DNA from: CBDFKS01 sp965248905
Lineage (GTDB): Bacteria > Chloroflexota > Dehalococcoidia > Lucifugimonadales > JAGWBF01
Direction of reading: 5' to 3'
DNA: 64,000 bases
Assembly (NCBI GenBank): GCA_965248905.1
Contig: CBDFKS010000006.1
Span: 248,001 to 312,000 of the forward strand
Shown here: positions 54,932-62,860 of the stretch, piece by piece
How positions within the stretch are numbered: the stretch's first letter is position 1
Layout of the letters: every line of letters starts with the position of its first letter
Program-made: the position numbers and the translations under genes
Notes under the pieces: generated by a model
Database searches by the model: none
Told to the model about the DNA's origin: nothing
The model's input: only the letters and a program-made list of their open reading frames with translations

Positions 54932-56368
54932 TCAGGCCAGTTGAAACTCCCTCGTGGCCACAATAAGCTGTAGTATCTCCTTAATCCGTTGGGCAGAGTC
55001 TAGTGACTGCTCCTCGGACTCGAAGGAAAGATTTCCACTGGCATCGGCATGGGCGACCAGCTCCCGGCTCGTATTCTCTGACACCTCAATGGGACCCATC
55101 AGCTCAAGACATGTCTCTACAAGCTCCGATGGTGACAGAGACTTCCCTTTGTTCCGAAGTCGATCGATTATAGAGCGGACACCGGGGCTGTCAACGTCAT
55201 CGAACTGCTTGGCCGCGAAATTAATCCGGCTTACCAAACTCCCGGTGGTGATCCACTCTTTACCGGTGTGCCAACCCTCCACGCTCGGCGGGTCCAGAAG
55301 CTGCTGACCCATGTAGCCCGCCTCCAGAGCCAGCCGTACATCGTCCATCTGGGGCACTCGATGACCCCCGGCAAGACGCACACTCCCCACCACCAACTCC
55401 GCCGGACTCTTCACTCTGGCGAATGTGGCCTTCTTGAAGAAATCGGAGTTGAACAGCACTCTCAGCACCGAGCGAATGTCATATTGGTTTTTCTCAAGGG
55501 CCTCTGCCAAAGTGTCGATAGCCGCAGGATCGCGAGGCGGAACGGTCTGCCACGCTGGCACCTGAGGCTCGTCCGCCACGAAAAAATTGTAGAGATGTCG
55601 GGCGATGAATCTGGCCGTGGTCGGTTGCTCGCAAATAATATCGATTATGTCCTCACCGTCGAAGGCGCCCTCATGCCCAAGAAATCTCTTATCACCATCG
55701 TCGTGGTCTTCTTCTCTATACTCGAACTGCCAGTCCAGACGCCCATAGGGCCACACAGAGTCCCGGGCGGCGCGCGCCGTTTGATAACCAGCATTGCGTA
55801 TGGTCCAGCCGGTAAATGCGCGAGAGGCATGTCTCACATCGTCCTCGGTATAATGACCAACGCCCATGGAGAACAGCTCCAGAAGCTCCCGACCGTAGTT
55901 CTCGTTCACTCCTTCTCTATGGTTGTCCTTGTTGTCCAGCCAGAAGATCATGGCCGTATCCTTGGACAGCTCAACGAGCAAAGTGCGAAAGCTGCCCAAG
56001 CCATGGCGCCGGAACATCTCAATCTGCCTCGACAGGCACCTGGGTTGATTCAGTTTGGTATAGCCAGTGGCGAATATCCCGTGCCAGAACAGGGCTATCT
56101 TCTCTTCCAGTGGCCGCCGCGTGTTGACCATGCGGTACATCCAGTATGCCTGGGCGCTGTCTATCTGCATCAAGGTGTTGGCGGTTATGTGGTAACGCCT
56201 GACCAGGTCCTCGTCGTCCAGAGACGGTGGACCATCTTCGGGATGTAGCAACTCCTCAACCACGGCCTCGTATCCCTTGGCCACGTAGCTCTCAAGCTCA
56301 TCCCGAGTTGCTCCGAATCCGGCTCGGCGCATCAGATGGGCCATCAGCCTGATATCATTGTCGGCCAT
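54932..56368 (-). CDS. DUF1800 family protein
   Basis: 478 residues. The family starts with LMAHLMRRAGFGATRDELESYVAKGYEAVVEELLHP, and has EEKIALFWHGIFATG, NYGRELLELFSMGVGHYTEDDVRHASRAFTGWTIRN and FIARHLYNFFVADEPQVPAW. DUF1800 proteins are usually encoded beside a DUF1501 protein; none is visible here. Function unknown. No signal peptide is evident in this copy. Followed by the NHL-repeat gene on the same strand. Confidence 0.88.
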   Translation of the reverse strand: MADNDIRLMAHLMRRAGFGATRDELESYVAKGYEAVVEELLHPEDGPPSLDDEDLVRRYHITANTLMQIDSAQAYWMYRMVNTRRPLEEKIALFWHGIFATGYTKLNQPRCLSRQIEMFRRHGLGSFRTLLVELSKDTAMIFWLDNKDNHREGVNENYGRELLELFSMGVGHYTEDDVRHASRAFTGWTIRNAGYQTARAARDSVWPYGRLDWQFEYREEDHDDGDKRFLGHEGAFDGEDIIDIICEQPTTARFIARHLYNFFVADEPQVPAWQTVPPRDPAAIDTLAEALEKNQYDIRSVLRVLFNSDFFKKATFARVKSPAELVVGSVRLAGGHRVPQMDDVRLALEAGYMGQQLLDPPSVEGWHTGKEWITTGSLVSRINFAAKQFDDVDSPGVRSIIDRLRNKGKSLSPSELVETCLELMGPIEVSENTSRELVAHADASGNLSFESEEQSLDSAQRIKEILQLIVATREFQLA

Positions 56369-56589
56369 TCATTCCTCCCCAGGTTTTGCCTCAGACCCCT
56401 AGAATGCTTCCACGCCGGAGTGTCTCTTAAGCAGATATGGTAATATCTGCACGAGGAAAAATCAATTCGGACTGGGAAGTGGACTAGGATGTATCCACAT
56501 ATAAGCTGATCGCTATGCTAAAATATCGGAAAATCGGACAGCCTTAACAGTGGTCACTTTCAGGCCATCCATCGAATCAAGGAGGCTCC

Positions 56590-57375
56590 ATGATAACTGT
56601 CGAGCGTATCCACACTTCAGCAGTTAAATCCCTAAGACTGGTCCTGGCCCAGACTGTCCACGTCGACTACAAGGGGATCATTGAGGACCGCCGTTTCTAT
56701 GTGATCGACGACAAGGGTGAGCTATTAACCCAACGACAGGTGCCGCTGCTCGGCAGAATTAGCTCGGAATACGAGCTCGAGCCTGAGAAACTGCGTTTGA
56801 CTTTCTCCGACGGAAACATTTTAGAAGGACCACTGGAGCTTGGCGAGTCAGTGAACACCAAATTTTGGTGGCGCTACGTCCCTGGACAGTTAGTTAAGGG
56901 TGACTGGAACCAGGCGATATCCGAGTTTTGCCACAAACCCATTCGACTGGTGATGTCGGACGAGCCGGGTGATTGCCAGGACGAATACCCTATCTCTCTG
57001 ATGGCCCAAGCATCGGTGAAAAAGCTGAGCGAGCATCCAGACGCCACCGCACCCATCGACAGCAGAAGGTTTCGGCCCACGTTCCTGCTAGACGGCTGCG
57101 AGCCCAACGAAGAGGATACCTGGATGGACCAGGAAGTGCAGATAGGCAACGACCTTCGTCTGACGGTGGTTGCCAAGGACCCTCGGTGCGTGCTAACAAC
57201 CCAGAACCCGGATACGGGAGAGCGGGACGTAGACACTCAGCGGATCATTCTGAGCTATCGGCCCGGTCGCAAGGCCTATTTCGGAGTTTACGGAGTGGTG
57301 CAAACTCCTGGCACTGTCTCTGTAGGAGACACGCTCAAGGTACTGGTGGGTGCGGCAGCGGGGTCGAGTGGATAG
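56590..57375 (+). CDS. MOSC-domain protein (YcbX/mARC type)
   Basis: 261 residues. MOSC_N barrel (ITVERIHTSAVKSLRLVLAQ, GIIEDRRFYVIDDKGELLTQRQ) then the MOSC domain (YPISLMAQASVKKL, RRFRPTFLLDG, and the cofactor Cys in AKDPRCVLTTQNPDTGERD). Such proteins bind the molybdenum cofactor and reduce N-hydroxylated compounds. GGAGG lies 5 bases before the ATG. Electrons would come from another protein, none nearby. Confidence 0.88.
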   Translation: MITVERIHTSAVKSLRLVLAQTVHVDYKGIIEDRRFYVIDDKGELLTQRQVPLLGRISSEYELEPEKLRLTFSDGNILEGPLELGESVNTKFWWRYVPGQLVKGDWNQAISEFCHKPIRLVMSDEPGDCQDEYPISLMAQASVKKLSEHPDATAPIDSRRFRPTFLLDGCEPNEEDTWMDQEVQIGNDLRLTVVAKDPRCVLTTQNPDTGERDVDTQRIILSYRPGRKAYFGVYGVVQTPGTVSVGDTLKVLVGAAAGSSG

Positions 57376-57596
57376 TAAGCCGGTCCGCTAGCTGCTGGTG
57401 CCGGCGCTACGCAGGCGCGGCCAAACGCTAAGGACGCAACGATTTAGTAAGCGCAGTACAGGGTTCTGGCCCGATTGTCTGGGCCTCTCCGTTCCTGTTG
57501 CTGCGGCTGGCCCAGTCCGACCGGTGGCTTGAACTGTAGTAGCCGATTTTCCCTCGTCCAGCCTATCAGCAAAGGTACCCTGCCTGATTGGCAGCA

Positions 57597-57869
57597 TTAG
57601 ACGTCGACGCGGCGGGCACGGCAGCCGGGACAGCCACATCTGCGGCCCTCCACTACGGTGCCCTTGTAGATCAGGTCCACCATTTCCTTGTCGGTAAGTT
57701 GCATGGAGCCAGCAATCGCCGCGAACTCCTGCATACGATTGGCCCTATCCTCTTCTTCATGAAGATCGAGGGTTTCTCCTTGCAGAATTACGCGCATTGC
57801 GTATCTCCGGAGTACTGACCGGTGCTTGGCCATAAGATCCCGAGAATCCACTAAGCCGAGGCTGGTCAT
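57597..57869 (-). CDS. Small protein with a C-terminal CxCxxC motif
   Basis: 90 residues from ATG 57869, preceded by GGGGGTG. Helical, charged body (HEEEDRANRMQEFAAIAGSMQLTDKEMVDLIYKG) and a basic C-terminus with CGCPGCRARR, a possible metal site. The RNA-like basic tail and the lack of homologues I can name leave the role unknown. Confidence 0.5.
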   Translation of the reverse strand: MTSLGLVDSRDLMAKHRSVLRRYAMRVILQGETLDLHEEEDRANRMQEFAAIAGSMQLTDKEMVDLIYKGTVVEGRRCGCPGCRARRVDV

Positions 57870-57989
57870 GATACACCCCCTGCCCTGACGTCCTCTATAC
57901 AACTTCTTACGTTTAGCTTACAAAACTGGGTTCAACATGACCATGGTGATAGCCAGGGTGATCATGGGGGTATACACCTATCATCTCTG

Positions 57990-58020
57990 ACGAATACGCC
58001 GCCAATGGCGGCGTATTCGT
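57990..58020. terminator. Strong hairpin between two minus-strand genes
   Basis: Perfect 14-bp stem ACGAATACGCCGCC / GGCGGCGTATTCGT with the 3-base loop AAT. No T tract follows on either strand, but its position 51 bp after the dehydrogenase stop fits termination. Confidence 0.55.
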
Positions 58021-58070
58021 GGAATTGTCGGCCCAATCACCAAGCTGATCGGCGCACAACTAGCCTCGGC

Positions 58071-58973
58071 CTACGTATCCTTAGTCTTGGCACGGACCTC
58101 CACTCCCGCCATCTCCTCTTGCAAGAGAAAGGTCACGATACGGTCCTTGGATGCCCAACCTCGATTCATGCCCTGGATCATGAACTGCTCGGTGAGGTTT
58201 GATAGTGGCATGGGCACGCCGTAGTCACGGCCTAACTCCGTAGCAAGGCCAATGTCCTTGCGGGCCAACGCCAAAGTAAAGTTGGGAGGCTCGAACTCGC
58301 CTCGAAACACCGTCTCAGCAAATCCCGGCGCCATTGTCCCCATCGCTCCCCGGCTCCCCGACTCCAGTAGCACTTCCAGGTCCAGTCCTGCTTTAACTCC
58401 TAAGGTCAACCCTTCGGAGATGACCTGCCTGACACCAAAGTTGACCATGTTGTTTACCAGCTTGCAGATGTTACCCATACCCAAGCTGCCTGTGTACACG
58501 ATCTTGTCGGAGAAGGCCTCGAATATAGGATATATCTGTTCGTAGACCTCCCGCTCTCCACCCACCATCAGTATCAGATTCCTATTGACAGCGTCAGTCT
58601 TACTGGTCAGAATGGGCGCGTCCAGCAAATGTGCCCCTTTCTGGCGGAACGCAGGTTCTATGCCCTGAATGAGGCTCGGCCGGCTGGTGGAAAGGTCTAC
58701 GTAAATAGCCCCTTGTTTGATCCCCTGGACGACCCCCTGGGGGCCCATAGCTACCTCTTCCACCTCCTTGGGTCCCGGCACTGAAGCAAAGGTCACATCG
58801 CTGCGTCGGGCTACCTCGGCAGGTGAGTCCGCTAGACTGGCCCCTCCTTCCAGCAGGGGCTTCGTGGCTCCCTCTCTAATGTCGTACACCACCATGGGGT
58901 AGCCGGCCTTCTGGATGTTAATGGCCATCGGCATTCCCATCGTGCCGAGCCCGATAAATCCTATCGTCTCCAT
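58071..58973 (-). CDS. 3-hydroxyisobutyrate dehydrogenase-like NAD(P)-dependent oxidoreductase
   Basis: 300 residues from ATG 58973 (METIGFIGLGTMG), with GGAGG 4 bases upstream; the frame is open to 59096 but that part is not conserved. N-terminal Rossmann motif GFIGLGTMGMPMAINI, substrate loop VDLSTSRPS, DAPILTSKTDAVN, and the catalytic Lys in GMGNICKLVNNMV. The family reduces or oxidises beta-hydroxy acids and includes tartronate semialdehyde reductases; the exact substrate is unknown. It lies next to the split phosphotriesterase-like gene, divergently. Confidence 0.88.
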   Translation of the reverse strand: METIGFIGLGTMGMPMAINIQKAGYPMVVYDIREGATKPLLEGGASLADSPAEVARRSDVTFASVPGPKEVEEVAMGPQGVVQGIKQGAIYVDLSTSRPSLIQGIEPAFRQKGAHLLDAPILTSKTDAVNRNLILMVGGEREVYEQIYPIFEAFSDKIVYTGSLGMGNICKLVNNMVNFGVRQVISEGLTLGVKAGLDLEVLLESGSRGAMGTMAPGFAETVFRGEFEPPNFTLALARKDIGLATELGRDYGVPMPLSNLTEQFMIQGMNRGWASKDRIVTFLLQEEMAGVEVRAKTKDT

Positions 58974-59117
58974 ATAGCCTCCTATGTGGCGCGGAATGGG
59001 ATTAATTCTATCGGTACTTCCTCTAAAGCACAAACAGGACCCATTTTGACAATGGGTCGTGGAGTAATTAACATGGCTTCTGCGAGGAGCCAACAAGGTT
59101 CGCCAAAGGAGTCTGCA

Positions 59118-59201
59118 ATGACAAATAACAGCTTGACAGGCAAAGTACAGACTGTCCTTGGCCCCATAGAGCCGGACAGACTAGTACTCAGTCAACCATA
59201 A
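59118..59201 (+). pseudogene. 5' fragment of the phosphotriesterase-like gene
   Basis: ATG 59118 has GGAG 6 bases upstream. It encodes MTNNSLTGKVQTVLGPIEPD-RL, the typical start of phosphotriesterase-related proteins (G.VQTVLGPI.P..LG.TL.HEHL). The MITE begins at codon 22 and stops the frame at TAA 59199-59201. Removing the MITE and one TA joins this piece in frame to 59336 onward. Confidence 0.85.
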
Positions 59202-59335
59202 AACCGATGCATCGTTTCACCCCCACTCTAACTCTCCCCCATCAAGGGGGAGAGAACAAGTCCCTTCCCCCTCGATGGGGGAAGGCTAGGATGGGGGTGA
59301 AAGGTACATATCAAATCTAAGTTGACTAAACACTA
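59182..59335. mobile_element. Intact IS630-type MITE
   Basis: 154 bp including both TA ends. Left end TAGTACTCAGTCAACC equals the IS630 left end at 45074; right end GTTGACTAAACACTA is a weaker match. The interior is partly palindromic (CACCCCCACTCTAACTCTCC opposite AGGATGGGGGTG). No coding capacity. It interrupts the phosphotriesterase-like gene, with TA duplicated. Confidence 0.9.
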
Positions 59336-59338
59336 GGG

Positions 59339-60337
59339 ATGACCCTGACCCACGAGCATCTGCTGATCGACCTGTCGTCGCAGCAGCGCCCAGATGCCAA
59401 ATCTAGTGACAAGGGTTTCTATGAGAAGCCCGTATCACTAGAAACTCTGGGGCCCATCAGGTACTACTCTGCCGCTAACCGGGACAATTTCCAGCTGTTT
59501 GACGTTCCCACGGCCATCGATGAGGTCAATCTATTCAAACAGTATGGCGGAGACTCCTTGGTCGATGCCACCAGCATAGGCATAGCACGCGATCCCTTGG
59601 GCCTTGCCCGCATATCCCGTGCCACCGGCGTGAACGTGGTCATGGGCGCATCCTACTACGTGGCCGGTACTCATCCGGCGGACATGGGGAGCCGAAGTGA
59701 GAACGATATTGCTGCTGAGATAGTCAGAGATGTGACCGTAGGAGTGGAGAACACGGGCATTAAAGCCGGAGTGATAGGCGAAATCGGATGCTCGTGGGCT
59801 CTCAGGGAGAACGAGCGTAAGGTGCTCAGGGCGTCCGCAAGCGCTCAACGGCAGACTGGGGCGCCCTTGCTGATACACCCCGGAAGGGATGAAACAGCAC
59901 CTCTAGAAATCATAGAGGTGCTCCGGGAGGCCGGTGCGGACCTGAGCCGCACTATAATGGGCCACCTGGACCGCACCGTATTCCTCCATGACACCTTGGC
60001 CAAAATCGCCGAGAGCGGATGCTTTATGGAGTGGGACCTGTTCGGCAGGGAAGAATCGTATTACTTCCTGAACCCGAACATCGATATGCCCAGCGACGCC
60101 AAGCGCATGGATGACATCGCATGGATAGACTCCCAGGGGTATGGCGGTAAAACCCTGGTGGCCCACGACATTTGCTCCAAGCACCGCCTGCAGAGGTACG
60201 GCGGTCATGGATACCACTACATTCTGGGACATATCATGCCTCGAATGCGGTCCCGAGGTTTCAGCGAGGAGACTGTACGCCATATCCTGGTCGAAAACCC
60301 GAAAGATGCGTTAACCCTTGCCCCACCCAAAGAGTAG
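59339..60337 (+). CDS. Phosphotriesterase-family metal hydrolase (N-terminus cut off by a MITE)
   Basis: 332 residues from ATG 59339, the first codon pair after the MITE. Metal ligands of the amidohydrolase barrel are all present: THEHLL (HxH) at residue 4, Glu in GVIGEIGCS, His in LLIHPGRDE, His in IMGHLDR and Asp in LVAHDICSK. It resembles PTER-like lactonases/esterases (acyl-taurine hydrolase in mammals), substrate unknown here. The native protein would have 23 more residues, encoded at 59118-59183. The truncated protein lacks the first barrel strand and has no obvious ribosome-binding site, so it may be inactive. Confidence 0.85.
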   Translation: MTLTHEHLLIDLSSQQRPDAKSSDKGFYEKPVSLETLGPIRYYSAANRDNFQLFDVPTAIDEVNLFKQYGGDSLVDATSIGIARDPLGLARISRATGVNVVMGASYYVAGTHPADMGSRSENDIAAEIVRDVTVGVENTGIKAGVIGEIGCSWALRENERKVLRASASAQRQTGAPLLIHPGRDETAPLEIIEVLREAGADLSRTIMGHLDRTVFLHDTLAKIAESGCFMEWDLFGREESYYFLNPNIDMPSDAKRMDDIAWIDSQGYGGKTLVAHDICSKHRLQRYGGHGYHYILGHIMPRMRSRGFSEETVRHILVENPKDALTLAPPKE

Positions 60338-60464
60338 CCCCTGCCACAAACTCTACTGTCGCCAGATAAAAGCACGGGACATTAGTGGAAATTCGGTTAA
60401 AAATGGCTCTAGTTCGATCGCAAAATAGTTGAAATTAGATATTGACATGGTTTAGAGTAACCTT

Positions 60465-60537
60465 GCTGGGCCGCGACATGGTCTTCTCCCCTCACAATTA
60501 TTCACCTCCAGGATAACTAGCGGCCCAGCTTTCTTTT
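60465..60537 (+). terminator. Long-loop hairpin followed by a T tract
   Basis: GCTGGGCCGC (60465-60474) pairs with GCGGCCCAGC (60520-60529) around a 45-base loop, then TTTCTTTTTTC. This is a terminator-like end; the long loop could belong to a small RNA. TTGACA lies at 60442, but no matching -10 is evident. Confidence 0.45.
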
Positions 60538-60633
60538 TTCTACTGCAAGACGGTTTTCCACTGGTCCCTTGATTACTACTCCACATCGAGAAGCAACCCA
60601 CTTTCCTACAGGTTCTTTTCATTCTCCCCGACG

Positions 60634-60707
60634 GTCATTGCGAGCGCAGCGAAGCAATCTCTTATTGCGTTGGGAGATTGCTTCAGGGCTCTGCCCTTCG
60701 CAATGAC
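60634..60707. repeat. Palindromic repeat upstream of the PPOX-like gene
   Basis: Ends GTCATTGCGA and TCGCAATGAC (with ...CTTCGCAATGAC at the right), and inner arms GCAATCTC / GAGATTGC; the whole folds into one hairpin. Related in pattern to the repeat at 5471-5560. It creates a false upstream extension of the next reading frame. Confidence 0.7.
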
Positions 60708-60798
60708 AGTGAAAAGACCCTCCACGTCCCGAACCTTTCGTTTACTATATGCGCCGATGCACGATATAATGGCCGTAACAATTTGGCAAGGAGGCGTC

Positions 60799-61371
60799 AT
60801 GATCTCTCCCGAAGCAGTAAAATCCAACCGGTTTGCCGACACCTTTGGATACCCCACAGGGAGGGCTGTGACAAAGGTCAAGGACTACATGACCTCTTAC
60901 GTCCAGGAGTTTATTAGCCATTCACCATTTGTGGTTATGGCCAGCAGCGACTTCGAGGGTCATACCGATGCCTCTCCGAAGGGCGGTAAGCCCGGCTTCG
61001 TTCGAGTTCTGGACGAGAGACATCTGCTTTTTCCGGACGTCGCCGGCAATAAGCTGTTTCAGTCCTACCAGAACATGGACAGCAATCCCCATGTTGGGCT
61101 GATTTTCTTCATTCCCGGAATCAACGACATGGTGCGGATTAATGGCGAAGCAACAGTCGTGGAGAAAGACGAACTAGACCGGCGCAATGTGGAGCTTTCG
61201 CTCTACGAGCTTGACGATAACTCCAAACACTTGCAGGGTATCATCATAAAGATCGAAGAGTCCTTCGGGCACTGTCCCCGCGCTCTGAAGTTCTCACGCC
61301 TCTGGGACACCAAGGAGATCGAGGAAAACCAGGCGAACCGACCTATCTCCGAGCGAGCGTCGGACAGCTAA
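60799..61371 (+). CDS. Pyridoxamine 5'-phosphate oxidase-family flavoprotein
   Basis: 190 residues from ATG 60799, with GGAGG 4 bases upstream; the frame opens earlier but that part is the repeat. Split-barrel FMN-binding fold: SPFVVMASSDFEGHTDASPKGGKPGFV, LLFPDVAGNKLFQSYQNMDSNPHVGLIFFIPG and MVRINGEATVV. This matches the PPOX-like group annotated as MSMEG_1061-type proteins, F420- or FMN-binding oxidoreductases of unknown substrate, not PdxH itself. Confidence 0.83.
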   Translation: MISPEAVKSNRFADTFGYPTGRAVTKVKDYMTSYVQEFISHSPFVVMASSDFEGHTDASPKGGKPGFVRVLDERHLLFPDVAGNKLFQSYQNMDSNPHVGLIFFIPGINDMVRINGEATVVEKDELDRRNVELSLYELDDNSKHLQGIIIKIEESFGHCPRALKFSRLWDTKEIEENQANRPISERASDS

Positions 61372-61383
61372 GGAGAAACGACT

Positions 61384-61842
61384 TCACACCGTCGATGGCC
61401 CCAAGCCGCCGTACTCTGACGGCTGAGCCTCATCCGGTCCCGGCCATGGTGGAGTGGTAAAGCAGAGGAAGCGGAGAGGGCCATTCCCCAGTGCCCTGAA
61501 CTGGAACCTCCAGAGTGGTGGTATCGCCAGGCTATCACCGGGCTCAACATCTACCGGAGCAACGCTCGAAGGGTCGACGTCGAGCGGGCACCGCCACACC
61601 TCACCACGCCCCTCCAAAACGTACCAGACCTCTTCCACGCGCCGGTGCCACACGGGGCGTGACACCTGGCCGGCCTCTAACGAAACCTCACACAGGCTTG
61701 CTTGACTGGCAAAATGTCTCTGATCGATCAGTAGTCGTATCTGGGACCCATCCGGCGCGAGGACATCCACGTCATCACCGCGATGGCCGACAGGCGTTGC
61801 CGCTGAACTTGAGCTCTGAACTCTAGAGCTTCCCGGTTCCAT
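61384..61842 (-). CDS. Cupin-domain protein
   Basis: 152 residues. Cupin motif 1 is partly kept (RPVWHRRVEEVWYVLEGRGEVW: His and Glu positions), motif 2 is PGDSLAIPPLWRFQFRA with no clear His, so a metal site may be incomplete. The N-terminal 30 residues are Ser/Val-rich and variable. The start is uncertain. Probably a small-molecule binding or enzyme protein; substrate unknown. It is 14 bp downstream of the SDR gene on the same strand. Confidence 0.75.
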   Translation of the reverse strand: MEPGSSRVQSSSSAATPVGHRGDDVDVLAPDGSQIRLLIDQRHFASQASLCEVSLEAGQVSRPVWHRRVEEVWYVLEGRGEVWRCPLDVDPSSVAPVDVEPGDSLAIPPLWRFQFRALGNGPLRFLCFTTPPWPGPDEAQPSEYGGLGPSTV

Positions 61843-61856
61843 GTTCCCTTATCAAC

Positions 61857-62573
61857 CTATGAGCCAAACAGGTCGATAAACTGGCCGGTCATGTCCTTTG
61901 GGGCCCTGGTAGCCAGGAAAAGCACTGCATTCGCGATCTCTTCCGGTGTGCTCCAATCAGGGTTCCCCTCCGGCATATCTTGTCTGTTCTGCTCGGTGTC
62001 CACGCCGCCCGGGTTGATCCCGTTAACTTGAATACCATAGGGACGGAGGGAGCGGGCAAGGGAGGTGGTGTAGCCTATCAGTCCGAACTTGGAAGCGGCA
62101 TAGGTGCCGGGCCCATATTTCGTGGTTAACATCCGCGCAGCCAGAGTGCCTATATTGATGATGACACCACTACCTCTACTCATCATATGAGGAATCACGG
62201 CACGACAAGTGAGAAACGGCCCTTTCAGGTTCGCGTTCATGACGTCGTCGAACTGCTCTATCGTCGTCTCCCAAACCTCGACACCCCAATGTATTCTCGC
62301 GGCGTTGTTGACCAGGATATCAATACGCCCCCAGGTGGATAGCATGCCGTTGATCACATCGTTAACTTGGTCCTCTTTGCTCACATCCAGTACAAAGGGC
62401 AAGGCTTCTCCACCATCGGCAACGATATCTGCGACCACTTGCTCCTGGAGCTCCTTGTTGCGTCCCGTCACTGCAACCCGTACTCCCTCCCGCGCGAAGG
62501 TCTTGGCTATGGCCCTACCTATTCCTTTGTGACCCGCCGCTGTCACGAGGGCAACCTGACCTGTTAACTGCAT
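61857..62573 (-). CDS. SDR-family NAD(P)-dependent oxidoreductase
   Basis: 238 residues. Classical short-chain dehydrogenase: TGQVALVTAAGHKGIGRAIA (the usual TGxxxGxG appears as AAGHKGIG), NNAARI, and the catalytic Tyr/Lys in YAASKFG. The catalytic Ser is replaced by Thr in NIGTLAARML. C-terminal INPGGVDTEQNR closes the fold. Substrate unknown; probably an operon with the cupin gene. Confidence 0.88.
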   Translation of the reverse strand: MQLTGQVALVTAAGHKGIGRAIAKTFAREGVRVAVTGRNKELQEQVVADIVADGGEALPFVLDVSKEDQVNDVINGMLSTWGRIDILVNNAARIHWGVEVWETTIEQFDDVMNANLKGPFLTCRAVIPHMMSRGSGVIINIGTLAARMLTTKYGPGTYAASKFGLIGYTTSLARSLRPYGIQVNGINPGGVDTEQNRQDMPEGNPDWSTPEEIANAVLFLATRAPKDMTGQFIDLFGS

Positions 62574-62860
62574 GAGCTCATTCCCTCAAAAGAAATCTAC
62601 ATTTTAGGCTTAGGCACATCTTTGGGGTCTATGTCTAAACAGACCGCATCGAAACCACAAGATGGGAGTATTATAGCCACCTCACGGTATACCAGCAAGG
62701 CTTATAACGCTACCACAGCTAGTCATGGCACACTAAGCACTTCACAGACTAGGATACTAATAATAGAATAACCATTGGCCTTAGCGGCAAAAATGTCCAG
62801 ATACTTTTGATATTCGATAGCTAGAGGCTGACAAAGGGCAGCAAGAGAGGAACCACAAGC

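Noticed and set aside
58974..59096. Longer start of the dehydrogenase
   Set aside because: The conserved Rossmann start METIGFIGLGTMG has its own GGAGG; the extension is not conserved-looking.
60670..60798. N-terminal extension of the PPOX-like protein
   Set aside because: It is the coding image of a palindromic repeat; ATG 60799 has a strong GGAGG.
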